From: Asticcacaulis benevestitus DSM 16100 = ATCC BAA-896
Lineage (GTDB): Bacteria > Pseudomonadota > Alphaproteobacteria > Caulobacterales > Caulobacteraceae
DNA: 64,000 bases
Assembly: GCF_000376105.1 (NCBI RefSeq)
Contig: NZ_AQWM01000002.1
Span: 310,001-374,000 of the forward strand
Reading direction: 5' to 3'
The translations under genes were made by a program, and so were the position numbers. Of the stretch, positions 42,717-51,178 are shown piece after piece. The notes under the pieces are model-generated. The model did not search any database and was not told the DNA's origin. It saw nothing but the letters and a program-made list of their open reading frames with translations. The first letter of the stretch is position 1; the number at the start of each line of letters is the position of its first letter.

Positions 42717-43136
42717 TTAAGCGTCGTCGTCTTCGGCGAGCGCGCGCACCAGTTCAAGAATGCGGCGGCGATGCTTGGCGTTCTTGATGCGCGGGAAGGC
42801 TTCGGCGAGTTCGATGCCCTCGGTGGTCATCAGGAAGCCGTGGACGAACTGCTCGGACTCGGATTCCGAAAAACCCTCAACCGCTTCGTTTTCGCCATAA
42901 CCTTCAAAGAAATAGGCCACCGGCGCCTTGAGGGCACGGGAAATTTCATAAAGCTTGGAGGCGCTGATACGGTTGGAACCACGCTCATACTTCTGAACCT
43001 GCTGGAACGTCAGTTCGATTGTTTCAGCCAAACCTTCCTGGGACATGCCCAGGAACTTGCGGCGCATTCTGACGCGAGCACCCACATGCAAATCAACCGG
43101 ATTGGGGCCGCGCTCCGCCTTAATAATATCGTCCAA
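42717..43136 (-). CDS. XRE-family transcriptional regulator, PraR-like
   Basis: The 139-residue protein has an N-terminal Cro/CI helix-turn-helix (about 18-75: VRMRRKFLGMSQEGLAETI, QVQKYERGSNRIS, YEISRALKAPVAYFF) and a C-terminal segment typical of PraR/CdrL-like proteins. In rhizobia the ortholog lies between lnt and metK as here and controls quorum sensing and attachment genes; the role in this organism is not known. The start is TTG at 43136, with AGAGG six bases upstream. An extended TATAAT at 43192-43187 probably drives it. Confidence 0.85.
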   Translation of the reverse strand: MDDIIKAERGPNPVDLHVGARVRMRRKFLGMSQEGLAETIELTFQQVQKYERGSNRISASKLYEISRALKAPVAYFFEGYGENEAVEGFSESESEQFVHGFLMTTEGIELAEAFPRIKNAKHRRRILELVRALAEDDDA

Positions 43137-43186
43137 CTTCGCCTCTTACTTTTTTCAACCAGCGGCCCGTTAAGGGGCCAACTTAT

Positions 43187-43192
43187 ATTATA
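43187..43192 (-). promoter_or_regulatory. -10 element of the PraR-like gene
   Basis: A consensus TATAAT preceded by CG lies 51-56 bases upstream of the TTG start on the minus strand, followed by a GGCCCC-ttaa-(C)GGGCC hairpin in the leader. Confidence 0.5.
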
Positions 43193-43239
43193 CGATCCGG
43201 CATAGCGAAACTGTTCACAGCCCGCTACACTTTTCTGTG

Positions 43240-44895
43240 TTAATAGGGCTTAAATCGTCCCTTTTTTCGCAGAATAGCCATGTCGACTACCCAAACAATC
43301 AAGCAAAAAAGCGATATGAATATAACAATCAGGTTACGTTCTTGAGCGAAGTGGGTAGTGGTTACCGCACCCGGTAAAGTTACATCCATGTATCCAGCCT
43401 TACTCAGACCCAGGTCTGTACCTGAAACAGGGCGTCCAAGCGGATCAATAACAACAGAAATACCCGTAGGCGTTGATCTTACCATAGGTAAGCCCTCTTC
43501 GAGGGCGCGAAAACTGGCGAGATTAAGATGTTGAACGGGACCCGTTGTGGGCCCAAACCAGGCATCGTTGGAAATGTTAACGATCCATTTGGGCCGCATT
43601 GTGTCCTGAGTTTTATAGCGGGTCATGTCGAGGCTGGGGAAAATGCCCTCATAGCAAATCAGCGGCAAAACACGCGGAATATCGGGAAAGCTCTGCGGCT
43701 TCGTGCGCTCGCCCGGCGTGAAGCTTTCGTCGAAATGTGTCAGGGCCGATATGCCGATCTTGTTGGCGATATCCTGATAGGGCGTGAACTCGCCAAACGG
43801 CACCAGCTTGAACTTGTTATAAGCGCCGGTCACGCGCGTCTGGCCATCTTCACTGCGCAGAACCAGCATCGAATTGCGATAAACAAGATGGCCGGTGGTA
43901 TCCAGTTCCTGCCGGCTGGTGCCGATCATGAGTGACTGCTTGTCGGCCAGCAGGCTGGTCATATAGGGCAGCATCCAGTTGTCCGGATCGGTCAGGGTTT
44001 CCCACATCATCGGCAGCGCGCCTTCAGGCCAGATGATCAGGTCAGGCGTCCGATGACCGGGCAAGGGCTTCGCCTTGCTCATGCGGACATAGGTCTCGAA
44101 CAGATCGGCAAAGTTTGAGCGCGTCCACTTGGCTTCCTGGCTGAAAGCCGGCTGCACAAAGCGGATGGCATAGCCGGTATCTCTGACCTTCGTCGTCAGC
44201 AGACGCGTCTCGCCCACCGCAAAGCAGCCGATCAGGACGAGCCCGCCGAAAATAGCCGGCGCATACCCAGCCACGCCACGTCCGCGCCGCACAACACCGA
44301 CGGCGGAAAAGGCCAGAACCGTGACGAAGCCAAGGCCATAGACCCCAACATAGGCCGCCATCTGCGACATGGCGCTGCCGGCCTTCCAGCTCGATCCCGC
44401 CGGATTCCACGGAAAGCCCGAAAGTACCGTGCCGCGCGTGATCTCAAACAGCGAAAACAGCGACGCGAAGAACAAAAAGCGCGTCCAGTTCTTCGGCCTC
44501 AGCCAAGTATAGAGCACAGCGAAAGCGCCCCAGAACAGGGCAATACCCGAAGGCAGCAAGGTGGCCGCGAAGGGCGCCATCCAGCCATAGGTCTTGGCAT
44601 CGACCAGAAAGGCCTCCGCCACCCAGAAACACGAGACGAGGAAATAACAAAAGCCGGCCAGCCAGCCCATGAAGAAGGCGGTGCGCTTTGGCTTGAGGCC
44701 CAGATCACGTTCCAGGGCATAGAGCAAAAGGCCGTAGCCGAGCAGGCCGGGTAATAAGCCAAAAGGCGGTTGCGCCAGCGCGGCGAACAGCCCGGACAAG
44801 GCTGCCATCGCGCGCGGACGGCGGCTTAAGGCCTGGATCAGGCGCATCAGGCTGACGATATGGGGATGTTGCAGGACCGCCGATATCTTAGGCAT
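43240..44895 (-). CDS. lnt: apolipoprotein N-acyltransferase
   Basis: Lnt transfers the third acyl chain to the N-terminal Cys of lipoproteins in the inner membrane. The 551-residue protein has six or seven N-terminal membrane helices followed by a periplasmic nitrilase-type domain with the catalytic acid in IWPEGALP, Lys in YNKFKLVPFGEF and Cys in LICYEGIFPS, then a last helix. ATG 44895 overlaps the corC stop by 8 bases (ATGCCTAA); ATG 44847 is an alternative. It is translationally coupled to corC and ybeY. Confidence 0.94.
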   Translation of the reverse strand: MPKISAVLQHPHIVSLMRLIQALSRRPRAMAALSGLFAALAQPPFGLLPGLLGYGLLLYALERDLGLKPKRTAFFMGWLAGFCYFLVSCFWVAEAFLVDAKTYGWMAPFAATLLPSGIALFWGAFAVLYTWLRPKNWTRFLFFASLFSLFEITRGTVLSGFPWNPAGSSWKAGSAMSQMAAYVGVYGLGFVTVLAFSAVGVVRRGRGVAGYAPAIFGGLVLIGCFAVGETRLLTTKVRDTGYAIRFVQPAFSQEAKWTRSNFADLFETYVRMSKAKPLPGHRTPDLIIWPEGALPMMWETLTDPDNWMLPYMTSLLADKQSLMIGTSRQELDTTGHLVYRNSMLVLRSEDGQTRVTGAYNKFKLVPFGEFTPYQDIANKIGISALTHFDESFTPGERTKPQSFPDIPRVLPLICYEGIFPSLDMTRYKTQDTMRPKWIVNISNDAWFGPTTGPVQHLNLASFRALEEGLPMVRSTPTGISVVIDPLGRPVSGTDLGLSKAGYMDVTLPGAVTTTHFAQERNLIVIFISLFCLIVWVVDMAILRKKGRFKPY

Positions 44896-45793
44896 GGGTC
44901 GTTTTAGCGGCAGGCCGAACATCCGTTGTCTCGCGATCCGCCTGATCGGGCGAACGGCGGTGCAGACGCAAGCGCTTGATGCGGCGGGCATCGGCATCGA
45001 GGACCTCGATATCGAAACCGGCGGCCGGATAGGGCACCACCTCACCACGCTGCGGCACGCGGCCGGCCAGCACAGTCACCAGACCGGCGAGCGTGTCGAT
45101 TTCTTCCTCGGTATCTTCCGGATAGAGCGACAGGCCGAGCTTTTCTTCCAGCGTCACCAGTTCGACGCGGCCGTCGATCTCATATTGGCCATTGTTGAGC
45201 TCACGCATTTCCTCATCACCGGCCTCGTCATACTCGTCGTCGATATTGCCGACCACAGCCTCGATCAGGTCTTCCAGTGTCACCAGGCCATCGGTGCCGC
45301 CGAATTCATCGATCACCAGCGCCATGTGGATACGCTGCGCCTGCATGCGCAGCAACAGATCCGAGGTGGTCATGGACGATGGCACATAGAGCAGTTCGCG
45401 GCGCAGGCGGTGCAGCACCGGCTCGGCCCAGTTCGGCGCGGCACGGCCGGTTTCCGGCGACAGAAGCTTGAGGATATCCTTGATATGGACCACGCCGACC
45501 GGATCATCGAGGCCGTCGCGGTAGATCGGCAGGCGCGAATGTTCGCTCTCGACGCAGATGCGCACGACATCAGCCAGGGTGCTGGACAGTTCGATGGCGA
45601 CGATATCGACCCGCGGCGTCATGACGTCGGCGACGCTTAAGGACTGAAACGCCCGCGCATGGTCGATCAGATTGGTGGCGGCCGGACTATCGTCCAGCTC
45701 GGCGGCGTCGCTTTCGGCCTTTTCCTGGGCTTTCGATTTGAAGCCGAACAGTGAAAACAGGGATTTCTTAGACGAGTCGTCTGGGTCAGCCAT
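44888..45793 (-). CDS. corC: CBS/CorC-HlyC domain protein (magnesium/cobalt efflux family)
   Basis: The 301-residue protein has two CBS domains (about 50-185, with VMTPRVDIVAIELS and ALVIDEFGGTDGLVT), then a CorC-HlyC transporter-associated domain (about 200-285, with YEIDGRVELVTLEEKLG and DTLAGLVTVLAGRVP). The membrane DUF21 part of larger homologs is absent, so it is a soluble CorC-type protein; a role in Mg2+/Co2+ handling is known only for homologs. Its ATG overlaps the ybeY stop by 8 bases (ATGGCTGA). Confidence 0.9.
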   Translation of the reverse strand: MADPDDSSKKSLFSLFGFKSKAQEKAESDAAELDDSPAATNLIDHARAFQSLSVADVMTPRVDIVAIELSSTLADVVRICVESEHSRLPIYRDGLDDPVGVVHIKDILKLLSPETGRAAPNWAEPVLHRLRRELLYVPSSMTTSDLLLRMQAQRIHMALVIDEFGGTDGLVTLEDLIEAVVGNIDDEYDEAGDEEMRELNNGQYEIDGRVELVTLEEKLGLSLYPEDTEEEIDTLAGLVTVLAGRVPQRGEVVPYPAAGFDIEVLDADARRIKRLRLHRRSPDQADRETTDVRPAAKTTHA

Positions 45794-46274
45794 TGGCGTG
45801 ATCGGGTCCGTAGGGATCGGCGACGTTAAGGGTCTTCAGAATGTCGCGTTCGAGGTTTTCCATCTCGTTCGCGTCTTCATCGTTCATATGATCATAGCCC
45901 AATAAATGCAAAGCGCCATGGATCGAGAGGTGCAAAACGTGATTTTTCAGCGTCTTTTGTTGTTCTTTGGCCTCACGCACGCAGGTTTCCAGACCTAGCG
46001 CCATGTCACCGAGGTGGGCAATGCCCGGCATCTTCGGCGCCGGGAAGCTCAGCACATTGGTTGGCGCGTCCTTCTGGCGGTATTCCTTGTTGAGGGCCTT
46101 CATCTCCTTGTCGTCGCACAACAGCACAACGATATCGACCTGATCGTTGAATTCGATCGCCTTGAAGACCGCCTGAATACCGGTTTCGACGACGATCTGG
46201 GCATCCGGCAAGACATCCAGCCAGCCGTCTTCCTCGATCTCGATGTCTATCAAAGGTTCCATCTTTTCGCTCAC
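45786..46274 (-). CDS. ybeY: endoribonuclease YbeY
   Basis: YbeY is a zinc RNase involved in 16S rRNA 3'-end maturation and 70S quality control. The 162-residue protein has the metal site HGALHLLGYDH (HxxxHxxxxxH). It is coupled to corC by an 8-base overlap. phoH follows upstream after 103 bases, in the common phoH-ybeY-corC-lnt order. Confidence 0.96.
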   Translation of the reverse strand: MSEKMEPLIDIEIEEDGWLDVLPDAQIVVETGIQAVFKAIEFNDQVDIVVLLCDDKEMKALNKEYRQKDAPTNVLSFPAPKMPGIAHLGDMALGLETCVREAKEQQKTLKNHVLHLSIHGALHLLGYDHMNDEDANEMENLERDILKTLNVADPYGPDHANG

Positions 46275-46289
46275 GCCAATCTCACTGCG

Positions 46290-46345
46290 TTCGATGCTCC
46301 GCGAGGGCGGGCAAACGTGCCCGGCGCCCGGTTGGGCGCTGGTCG
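46290..46345. repeat. GC-rich hairpin region between ybeY and phoH
   Basis: GGGCGGGCAAACGTGCCCGGCGCCCG and GGTTGGGCGCTGG can form overlapping hairpins. It resembles the first hairpin of the repeats at 1146 and 59848 (GGGCGGGCAGTCGCCC) but is not identical. Confidence 0.4.
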
Positions 46346-46377
46346 ACGACCAAAGTAATCAACTTTTGCCATCTCCA

Positions 46378-47355
46378 TCAGCTCTTAAACTCATTATCAT
46401 AGGCGCGGACGATGCGCGCCACCAGTTCGTGACGCACGATGTCCTCGGCCTTGAGTTCCGCCTTGCCAACGCCTTCGACCTTATCGAGCAGATGCACGGC
46501 ATGAACCAGACCGCTGTCGCCACGGTTCGGCAAATCGATCTGCGAAGGGTCGCCGGTGACGACCATTTTCGAGCCTTCGCCCAGGCGGGTCAGGATCATC
46601 TTCATCTGCATCCGCGTGGTGTTCTGCGCCTCGTCGATGATGACATAGGCATAGGAAAGCGTGCGACCACGCATATAGGCCAGTGGTGCGACCTCGATTT
46701 CCTTGGTCTCGCGCTTCTTGGCCAGGACCTGAGCGCCCAGAATATCATCAAGCGCGCCCCAGATCGGCGTCAGATACGGATCGATCTTCTCATTGAGATC
46801 GCCCGGCAGGAAGCCCAGCCGTTCGCCGGCCTCGACCGCCGGACGGGTGATGATCAGCTTATCGACCGCGCCTTTGAGCAACAGCGATACGCCGTGCGCC
46901 ACGGCCAGGAAGGTCTTGCCGGAACCGGCCGGCCCCAGCGCGAACACCAGATCATTGCGCGCCAGTTCGTGGATATAGGCGGCCTGACCGGCGGTCTTGG
47001 CGGCAATGGCGCCGCGACGGCCCATGACAATGGTGTTGCGCTGGTCGAGCGGCACGGAGGGTGCGGATGACGAATGACCCGATTGGCCGGTCAGTTGCGG
47101 CTCATTGATCAGGCGTCGCACATCGGCTTCGGCAATATCGACACCCTGATCGTACATGTCCGCCATGGTGGTGATCACGGCTTTCGCCTTCTGGCGCGCA
47201 CGGGCATCGCCCGAAATGACCAGACCACCGCCCGGCATTTCGACCAGCACCTTGAAGGCACCTTCGATCATGGCGAGGTAGCGCTCAGATGGTCCGACCA
47301 CGGCCAGCACGCATGGATCGGTCAGATTGATGAAATCGTCCTTGACGGCGGCCAT
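46378..47355 (-). CDS. phoH: PhoH-like (YbeZ) ATPase
   Basis: The 325-residue protein has an N-terminal KH-like part (about 30-90), then a P-loop ATPase domain with ALGPAGSGKTFLA, VIIDEAQNTTRMQMK (Walker B) and TGDPSQIDLP. It is paired with YbeY in many bacteria in rRNA processing. Its ATG and the miaB TGA share one base (TGATG), so it is coupled to miaB. Confidence 0.95.
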   Translation of the reverse strand: MAAVKDDFINLTDPCVLAVVGPSERYLAMIEGAFKVLVEMPGGGLVISGDARARQKAKAVITTMADMYDQGVDIAEADVRRLINEPQLTGQSGHSSSAPSVPLDQRNTIVMGRRGAIAAKTAGQAAYIHELARNDLVFALGPAGSGKTFLAVAHGVSLLLKGAVDKLIITRPAVEAGERLGFLPGDLNEKIDPYLTPIWGALDDILGAQVLAKKRETKEIEVAPLAYMRGRTLSYAYVIIDEAQNTTRMQMKMILTRLGEGSKMVVTGDPSQIDLPNRGDSGLVHAVHLLDKVEGVGKAELKAEDIVRHELVARIVRAYDNEFKS

Positions 47356-48731
47356 CAGGCAAGCACCTTGAGCAATTCGCCGCGCAGCGAATTGTTGCTG
47401 TTGGCGACGATTTTGACTTTATGAATCTGCCCGATCAGATCGGCGGCGTCTTCCACGAATACCGATTGCAGATAGGGTGAGCGGCCGATGGCCTGACCCG
47501 CCAGACGGCCCGGTTTTTCAAACAGGATATCGAGCGTCTGGCCGATCAGGTTGGCCTTGAAGGCCTGCTGTTGCTCGATGATCAGGGCCTGCAGGGTTTG
47601 CAGGCGCGCATCAGCGACCTCGTCCGGCACCTGACCCGGCATACCGGAGGCGGGCGTACCCGGACGCGGCGAATATTTGAACGAGAAGGCCGAGGCATAA
47701 CCGACGCGGCGGATCAGATCGAGCGTATCCTCGAAATCCTTGTCGGTCTCACCGGGAAAGCCAACGATGAAATCGCCCGAAAGCGCCAGATCGGGGCGCG
47801 CGGCCTTGATACGCTCGATCAAGTCGAAATAGGCCTGACGGCCGTGCTTGCGGTTCATGGCGCGCAGGATCTTGTCCGAGCCGGACTGCACCGGCAGGTG
47901 CAGATAGGGCATGACGGCGGGCAGGTCGCGGTGCGCGTCGATCAGATCCTGTCCCATGTCGTTAGGGTGCGAGGTGGTGTAGCGCAGGCGATCAATGCCT
48001 TCGATATCGGCCAGCGCGTACATCAGTTTCGCCAGGGTCGATTCCTGACCATCGGCACCCAGACCATTATAGGCGTTGACGTTCTGACCGAGCAGGGTCA
48101 GTTCGCGCACGCCTTTGGCGGCCAGGGCTTTCGCTTCATCGAGGATGGACTTGACCGGGCGCGACCACTCGGCGCCGCGCGTATAGGGCACAACGCAGAA
48201 GGTGCAGAACTTGTCGCAACCTTCCTGCACGGTGAGGAAGGCGGTGGGGCCGGAGACGGCGCGATCGGCGGCCAAAGAACCTGAAGCAAGCGCGTCAAAC
48301 TTGGCTTCCGGCGCGAAATCGGCGGAAAGGCGTTCGCCCTTGGTGCGGTGGGCGCGGGCGATCAGTTCGGGAAGTTGGTGATAGGCCTGCGGACCGACGA
48401 CCAGATCGACGGCCGGGGCGCGGTGCATGATCTCCTGACCCTCGGCCTGGGCTACGCAGCCGGCCACGACGATGGTCATGCGGCCCTCATTGCGCGCTTC
48501 TTTTTCCTCACGCATCTCGCGCAGGCGACCAATTTCCGAATAGACCTTCTCGGCAGCCTTCTCGCGGATGTGGCAAGTGTTGAGCAGGACAAGATCGGCC
48601 CCCTCGGGCTTGTCCGAAACCTCATAGCCGAGCGGACGCAGGATATCGACCATGCGCTCGCTGTCATAGACGTTCATCTGACAGCCGTAGGTTTTGATGT
48701 GGAGCTTTTTGAGGGGGACGTGATCGTTCAT
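47355..48731 (-). CDS. miaB: tRNA-2-methylthio-N6-dimethylallyladenosine synthase
   Basis: MiaB is a radical-SAM methylthiotransferase acting on i6A37 of tRNAs. The 458-residue protein has the MTTase domain with [22 protein letters not shown] and GCVAQAEG, the radical-SAM [15 protein letters not shown] cluster motif and a C-terminal TRAM domain. It leads the miaB-phoH-ybeY-corC-lnt group. The fur terminator and a family D palindrome lie just upstream. Confidence 0.96.
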   Translation of the reverse strand: MNDHVPLKKLHIKTYGCQMNVYDSERMVDILRPLGYEVSDKPEGADLVLLNTCHIREKAAEKVYSEIGRLREMREEKEARNEGRMTIVVAGCVAQAEGQEIMHRAPAVDLVVGPQAYHQLPELIARAHRTKGERLSADFAPEAKFDALASGSLAADRAVSGPTAFLTVQEGCDKFCTFCVVPYTRGAEWSRPVKSILDEAKALAAKGVRELTLLGQNVNAYNGLGADGQESTLAKLMYALADIEGIDRLRYTTSHPNDMGQDLIDAHRDLPAVMPYLHLPVQSGSDKILRAMNRKHGRQAYFDLIERIKAARPDLALSGDFIVGFPGETDKDFEDTLDLIRRVGYASAFSFKYSPRPGTPASGMPGQVPDEVADARLQTLQALIIEQQQAFKANLIGQTLDILFEKPGRLAGQAIGRSPYLQSVFVEDAADLIGQIHKVKIVANSNNSLRGELLKVLA

Positions 48732-48773
48732 CAGGGGGTTATGGTCGTTTGTGGACAGAAATTCAAGGTATGC

Positions 48774-48802
48774 AGGGGTCGCAGACCCCTACACCCCCTA
48801 AG
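48774..48802. repeat. family D palindrome between miaB and fur
   Basis: AGGGGTC-gca-GACCCCT followed by ACACCCCCTAAG, about 40 bases upstream of miaB and next to the fur terminator. Confidence 0.7.
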
Positions 48803-48812
48803 TTATTCGAGA

Positions 48813-48856
48813 AAACACTAAAAAGCCGGACCCTTTGGCCCGGCTTTTTAGTGTTT
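48813..48856. terminator. bidirectional terminator after fur
   Basis: A perfect 17-bp stem AAACACTAAAAAGCCGG with its reverse complement, around a 10-base loop, with T runs on both strands. It lies 44 bases after the fur stop. Confidence 0.93.
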
Positions 48857-48899
48857 ATACAAATAGTTTCGAGGTGCAGTTGGCTGTGCCCGTGCAATC

Positions 48900-49313
48900 T
48901 TACTTCTCTTCGCCAATCGGCACGCCATAAAGCTCCAGCTTATGACCGACCAGCTTGTAGCCCAGCTTTTCCGCCAGGGCTTCCTTCATCTTCTCGATTT
49001 CCTCATCAAAGAACTCGATCACCGCGCCGGTCTTGATATTGATCAGGTGGTCATGATGCTCGTTGCCGGCTTCTTCGTAGCGCGAACGGCCATCGCCAAA
49101 GTCATGACGCTCGACCACACCGGCCTCTTCAAACAGGCGCACGGTGCGATAGACCGTGGCCAGCGAGATATTGGGGTCAACCGCCGCCGCACGATGATAC
49201 AGCTCCTCGACATCCGGATGATCCTCGGCCGCCGACAGGACACGCGCCACAACCCGACGCTGGTCGGTCATGCGCATACCCTTTTCGATACATTGCCTTT
49301 CGATGCGGTCCAT
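48900..49313 (-). CDS. fur: Fur family metal-responsive regulator
   Basis: The 137-residue protein has a winged helix (about 10-80, with SLATVYRTVRLFEEAGVV) and a C-terminal dimerisation domain with the metal motif NEHHDHL (near 87-93). The structural-zinc cysteines of E. coli Fur are absent (HHDHLINIKTG in place of HHDHLICLDCG), as in other alphaproteobacterial Fur proteins. It probably represses iron-uptake genes with Fe2+; Mur or Irr-like roles are possible. Confidence 0.88.
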   Translation of the reverse strand: MDRIERQCIEKGMRMTDQRRVVARVLSAAEDHPDVEELYHRAAAVDPNISLATVYRTVRLFEEAGVVERHDFGDGRSRYEEAGNEHHDHLINIKTGAVIEFFDEEIEKMKEALAEKLGYKLVGHKLELYGVPIGEEK

Positions 49314-49402
49314 GCCGTGACTCCTGAGCGTGCAATCACCCTATAGGGCTGATTTTGCGAGCTATTATTAGTTTAGAAGCGTCGAATGTAAGGTGTTGCG
49401 TC

Positions 49403-49846
49403 TCAGAGCGCAAGCCTAAGAATATGCGCGTCCACCGGGGGTTTGTCCTTACGGCTGTAATAGGCCTTGCGCCGGCCGGTCTTCTTGAAACCGCACGCCT
49501 CGTAAAGCCGCAGCGCCGCCGGATTATCAATGGCCACCTCCAGGAAAAGCGACTCGGCGCCCTCTGCTTTCAGGGTCTTGATCACCTGATCGAGCAACAT
49601 GCGCGCCAGGCCCTGCTTCTGGAAATCCGGATCGGTGGCGATGGTCAGGATCTCGCCCTCGCCGGCCACCACCGTCATCACCACGAAACTGACAATCTCG
49701 CCATCGGTCTCGAACACATAGGTGCGGTGGTGCGGCTTGATCAGCAGGTCAGCGAAAACTCCTTCGCTCCAGCCATAGTCGAAACAGCGGGTATGGATAT
49801 CCTCAAGCTGTTTCGATGGGGCGTCGAGCTGGCGGATGGTTGTCAT
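49403..49846 (-). CDS. rimI: ribosomal-protein-alanine N-acetyltransferase
   Basis: The 147-residue GNAT protein has ILTIATDPDFQKQGLARMLL, with QKQGLA as the acetyl-CoA pyrophosphate loop, and NPAALRLYEACGFK. RimI acetylates the N-terminal Ala of ribosomal protein S18. Its ATG overlaps the tsaB stop (ATGA), the usual tsaB-rimI pairing. Confidence 0.92.
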   Translation of the reverse strand: MTTIRQLDAPSKQLEDIHTRCFDYGWSEGVFADLLIKPHHRTYVFETDGEIVSFVVMTVVAGEGEILTIATDPDFQKQGLARMLLDQVIKTLKAEGAESLFLEVAIDNPAALRLYEACGFKKTGRRKAYYSRKDKPPVDAHILRLAL

Positions 49847-50505
49847 ACGGCGGGTTCATTCAGACTTATAATACCGCGGGTCGAGGCAATGGCATCGGCT
49901 TCACGCATATAGAGGGGGGTCAGATCGTCAGAACCCGCATCTAGGGTGAGCACGGAAAGGGCGTCAAGCGATGGCCACGTTTGGGGGAATTCCACCGCCG
50001 TAGGCCAGAACTCCGCCAGCAGGCCCGCCGCCGGGCCGGTCAGGATGTCTGTGGGGCTATCGGCGGCAAAAGCGGTTATGGTGTCGGGTGTGTTGAGATC
50101 GAGCGTTACCGCAGATCCGCCTTCAAACCTTTGCACATAGACCTGCCCGCGACCGCCATTCACCACCGCCATGCGGCTCTTGCCCAAAAGCTCCGGATGA
50201 GAACCCAGCGCCTCGAGCGTGCCGATGCCTTTCAGCGGCACCCCTGCCCCCGCCGCCAATCCCTTGGCGAACGACAAGCCGACGCGCACGCCGGTAAACG
50301 ACCCGGGTCCGAGCGTCACACCGATCAGGGTCAGGTCTGTGGGCTTAATGCCGGTGGCCGCAAAAGCTTCCATCGCCATGACCGGCAGGCGTTCCTGCTG
50401 GCCGCGCGTCATGCCCTCGATGATATGAAACAGACAACCGCTGTCATCGAACAGCCCGAGACCACAGCCGTTCAGCGACGTGTCAATGACGAGACGCAGG
50501 CCCAA
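49843..50505 (-). CDS. tsaB: tRNA threonylcarbamoyladenosine biosynthesis protein TsaB
   Basis: TsaB is the TsaD partner in t6A37 synthesis; TsaE is encoded in the fusion at 21.6 kb. The 220-residue protein begins LVIDTSLNGCGLGLFD and has LGPGSFTGVRVGLSFAKG, the family signature. The start is TTG at 50505, one base after the nfuA stop, since no ATG is available nearby; VIDTS then sits where the family begins. It is coupled to rimI. Confidence 0.93.
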   Translation of the reverse strand: MGLRLVIDTSLNGCGLGLFDDSGCLFHIIEGMTRGQQERLPVMAMEAFAATGIKPTDLTLIGVTLGPGSFTGVRVGLSFAKGLAAGAGVPLKGIGTLEALGSHPELLGKSRMAVVNGGRGQVYVQRFEGGSAVTLDLNTPDTITAFAADSPTDILTGPAAGLLAEFWPTAVEFPQTWPSLDALSVLTLDAGSDDLTPLYMREADAIASTRGIISLNEPAV

Positions 50506-50506
50506 G

Positions 50507-51073
50507 CTAGAGGACCTGCTCGATCGACTTCACTTCCGGCACATAGTGTTTCATCAAGCTTTCGACGCCCTGGCGCAGGGTGGCCGAGGACGACGGACAG
50601 CCCGAACAGGCGCCGCGCATATGCAGGTAAAGCGTACCGCTATCCATGTCGAAACTGTCAAACTCGATATCGCCGCCATCCTGCGCCACGGCGGGACGGA
50701 CGCGCGTATCGAGCAGGTCCTTGATTTCGGCGACGATCTGACCGAGTTCGCCTTCATAAACGATGTCGTTTCTCACAGCGGCTTCACGCAGGATCGGTTG
50801 GCCGGAGGCGTAGAAGTCCATGATGGCGGCCAGGATCGGCGCCTTCAGTTGTGCCCAGATCAAATCGGAATCCGGCGAGCGCCGCACGGTCAGGAAGTCA
50901 CTGCCGAAGAACAAACCGGCCACGCCATCAATGGCAAACAGGTTTTCCGCCAGCGGTGATGCGCTGGCATCGTCGGCCGTGCGGAATTCTTTCGTGCCGG
51001 TTTCCAGAACGGTCTGGCCAGGCAGGAACTTGATAACGTCCGGGTTTGGGGTGGCTTCGGTCTGGATAAACAT
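50507..51073 (-). CDS. nfuA: NfuA/NifU-type Fe-S cluster scaffold
   Basis: The 188-residue protein has an N-terminal NFU_N domain (about 1-88, MFIQTEATPNPDVIKFLPG) and a C-terminal NifU domain with the cluster-binding ACSGCPSS motif. It delivers Fe-S clusters to target proteins. tsaB starts one base after its stop. gdhZ lies downstream on the same strand after a GC palindrome. Confidence 0.93.
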   Translation of the reverse strand: MFIQTEATPNPDVIKFLPGQTVLETGTKEFRTADDASASPLAENLFAIDGVAGLFFGSDFLTVRRSPDSDLIWAQLKAPILAAIMDFYASGQPILREAAVRNDIVYEGELGQIVAEIKDLLDTRVRPAVAQDGGDIEFDSFDMDSGTLYLHMRGACSGCPSSSATLRQGVESLMKHYVPEVKSIEQVL

Positions 51074-51143
51074 GGCAGCGCCTTAAACTGTAACTGCGCT
51101 GTAAATGGGCCTAAAGCGATGTCAAAACAAGAGGCATCTTGTG

Positions 51144-51176
51144 TTGCGGGGTCGAGGGGCCTTGCGACCCCTCGCC
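51144..51176. repeat. family D palindrome after gdhZ
   Basis: On the minus strand GAGGGGTCGCAAGGCCCCTC is followed by GACCCCGCAAC, two bases after the gdhZ stop. No separate T-run terminator is seen, so this hairpin may itself end or protect the transcript. Confidence 0.65.
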
Positions 51177-51178
51177 TT

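Noticed and set aside
43240-45048. Longer lnt starting inside corC
   Set aside because: The extra 51 residues are an out-of-frame reading of the corC C-terminus; the start at 44895 overlaps the corC stop normally.
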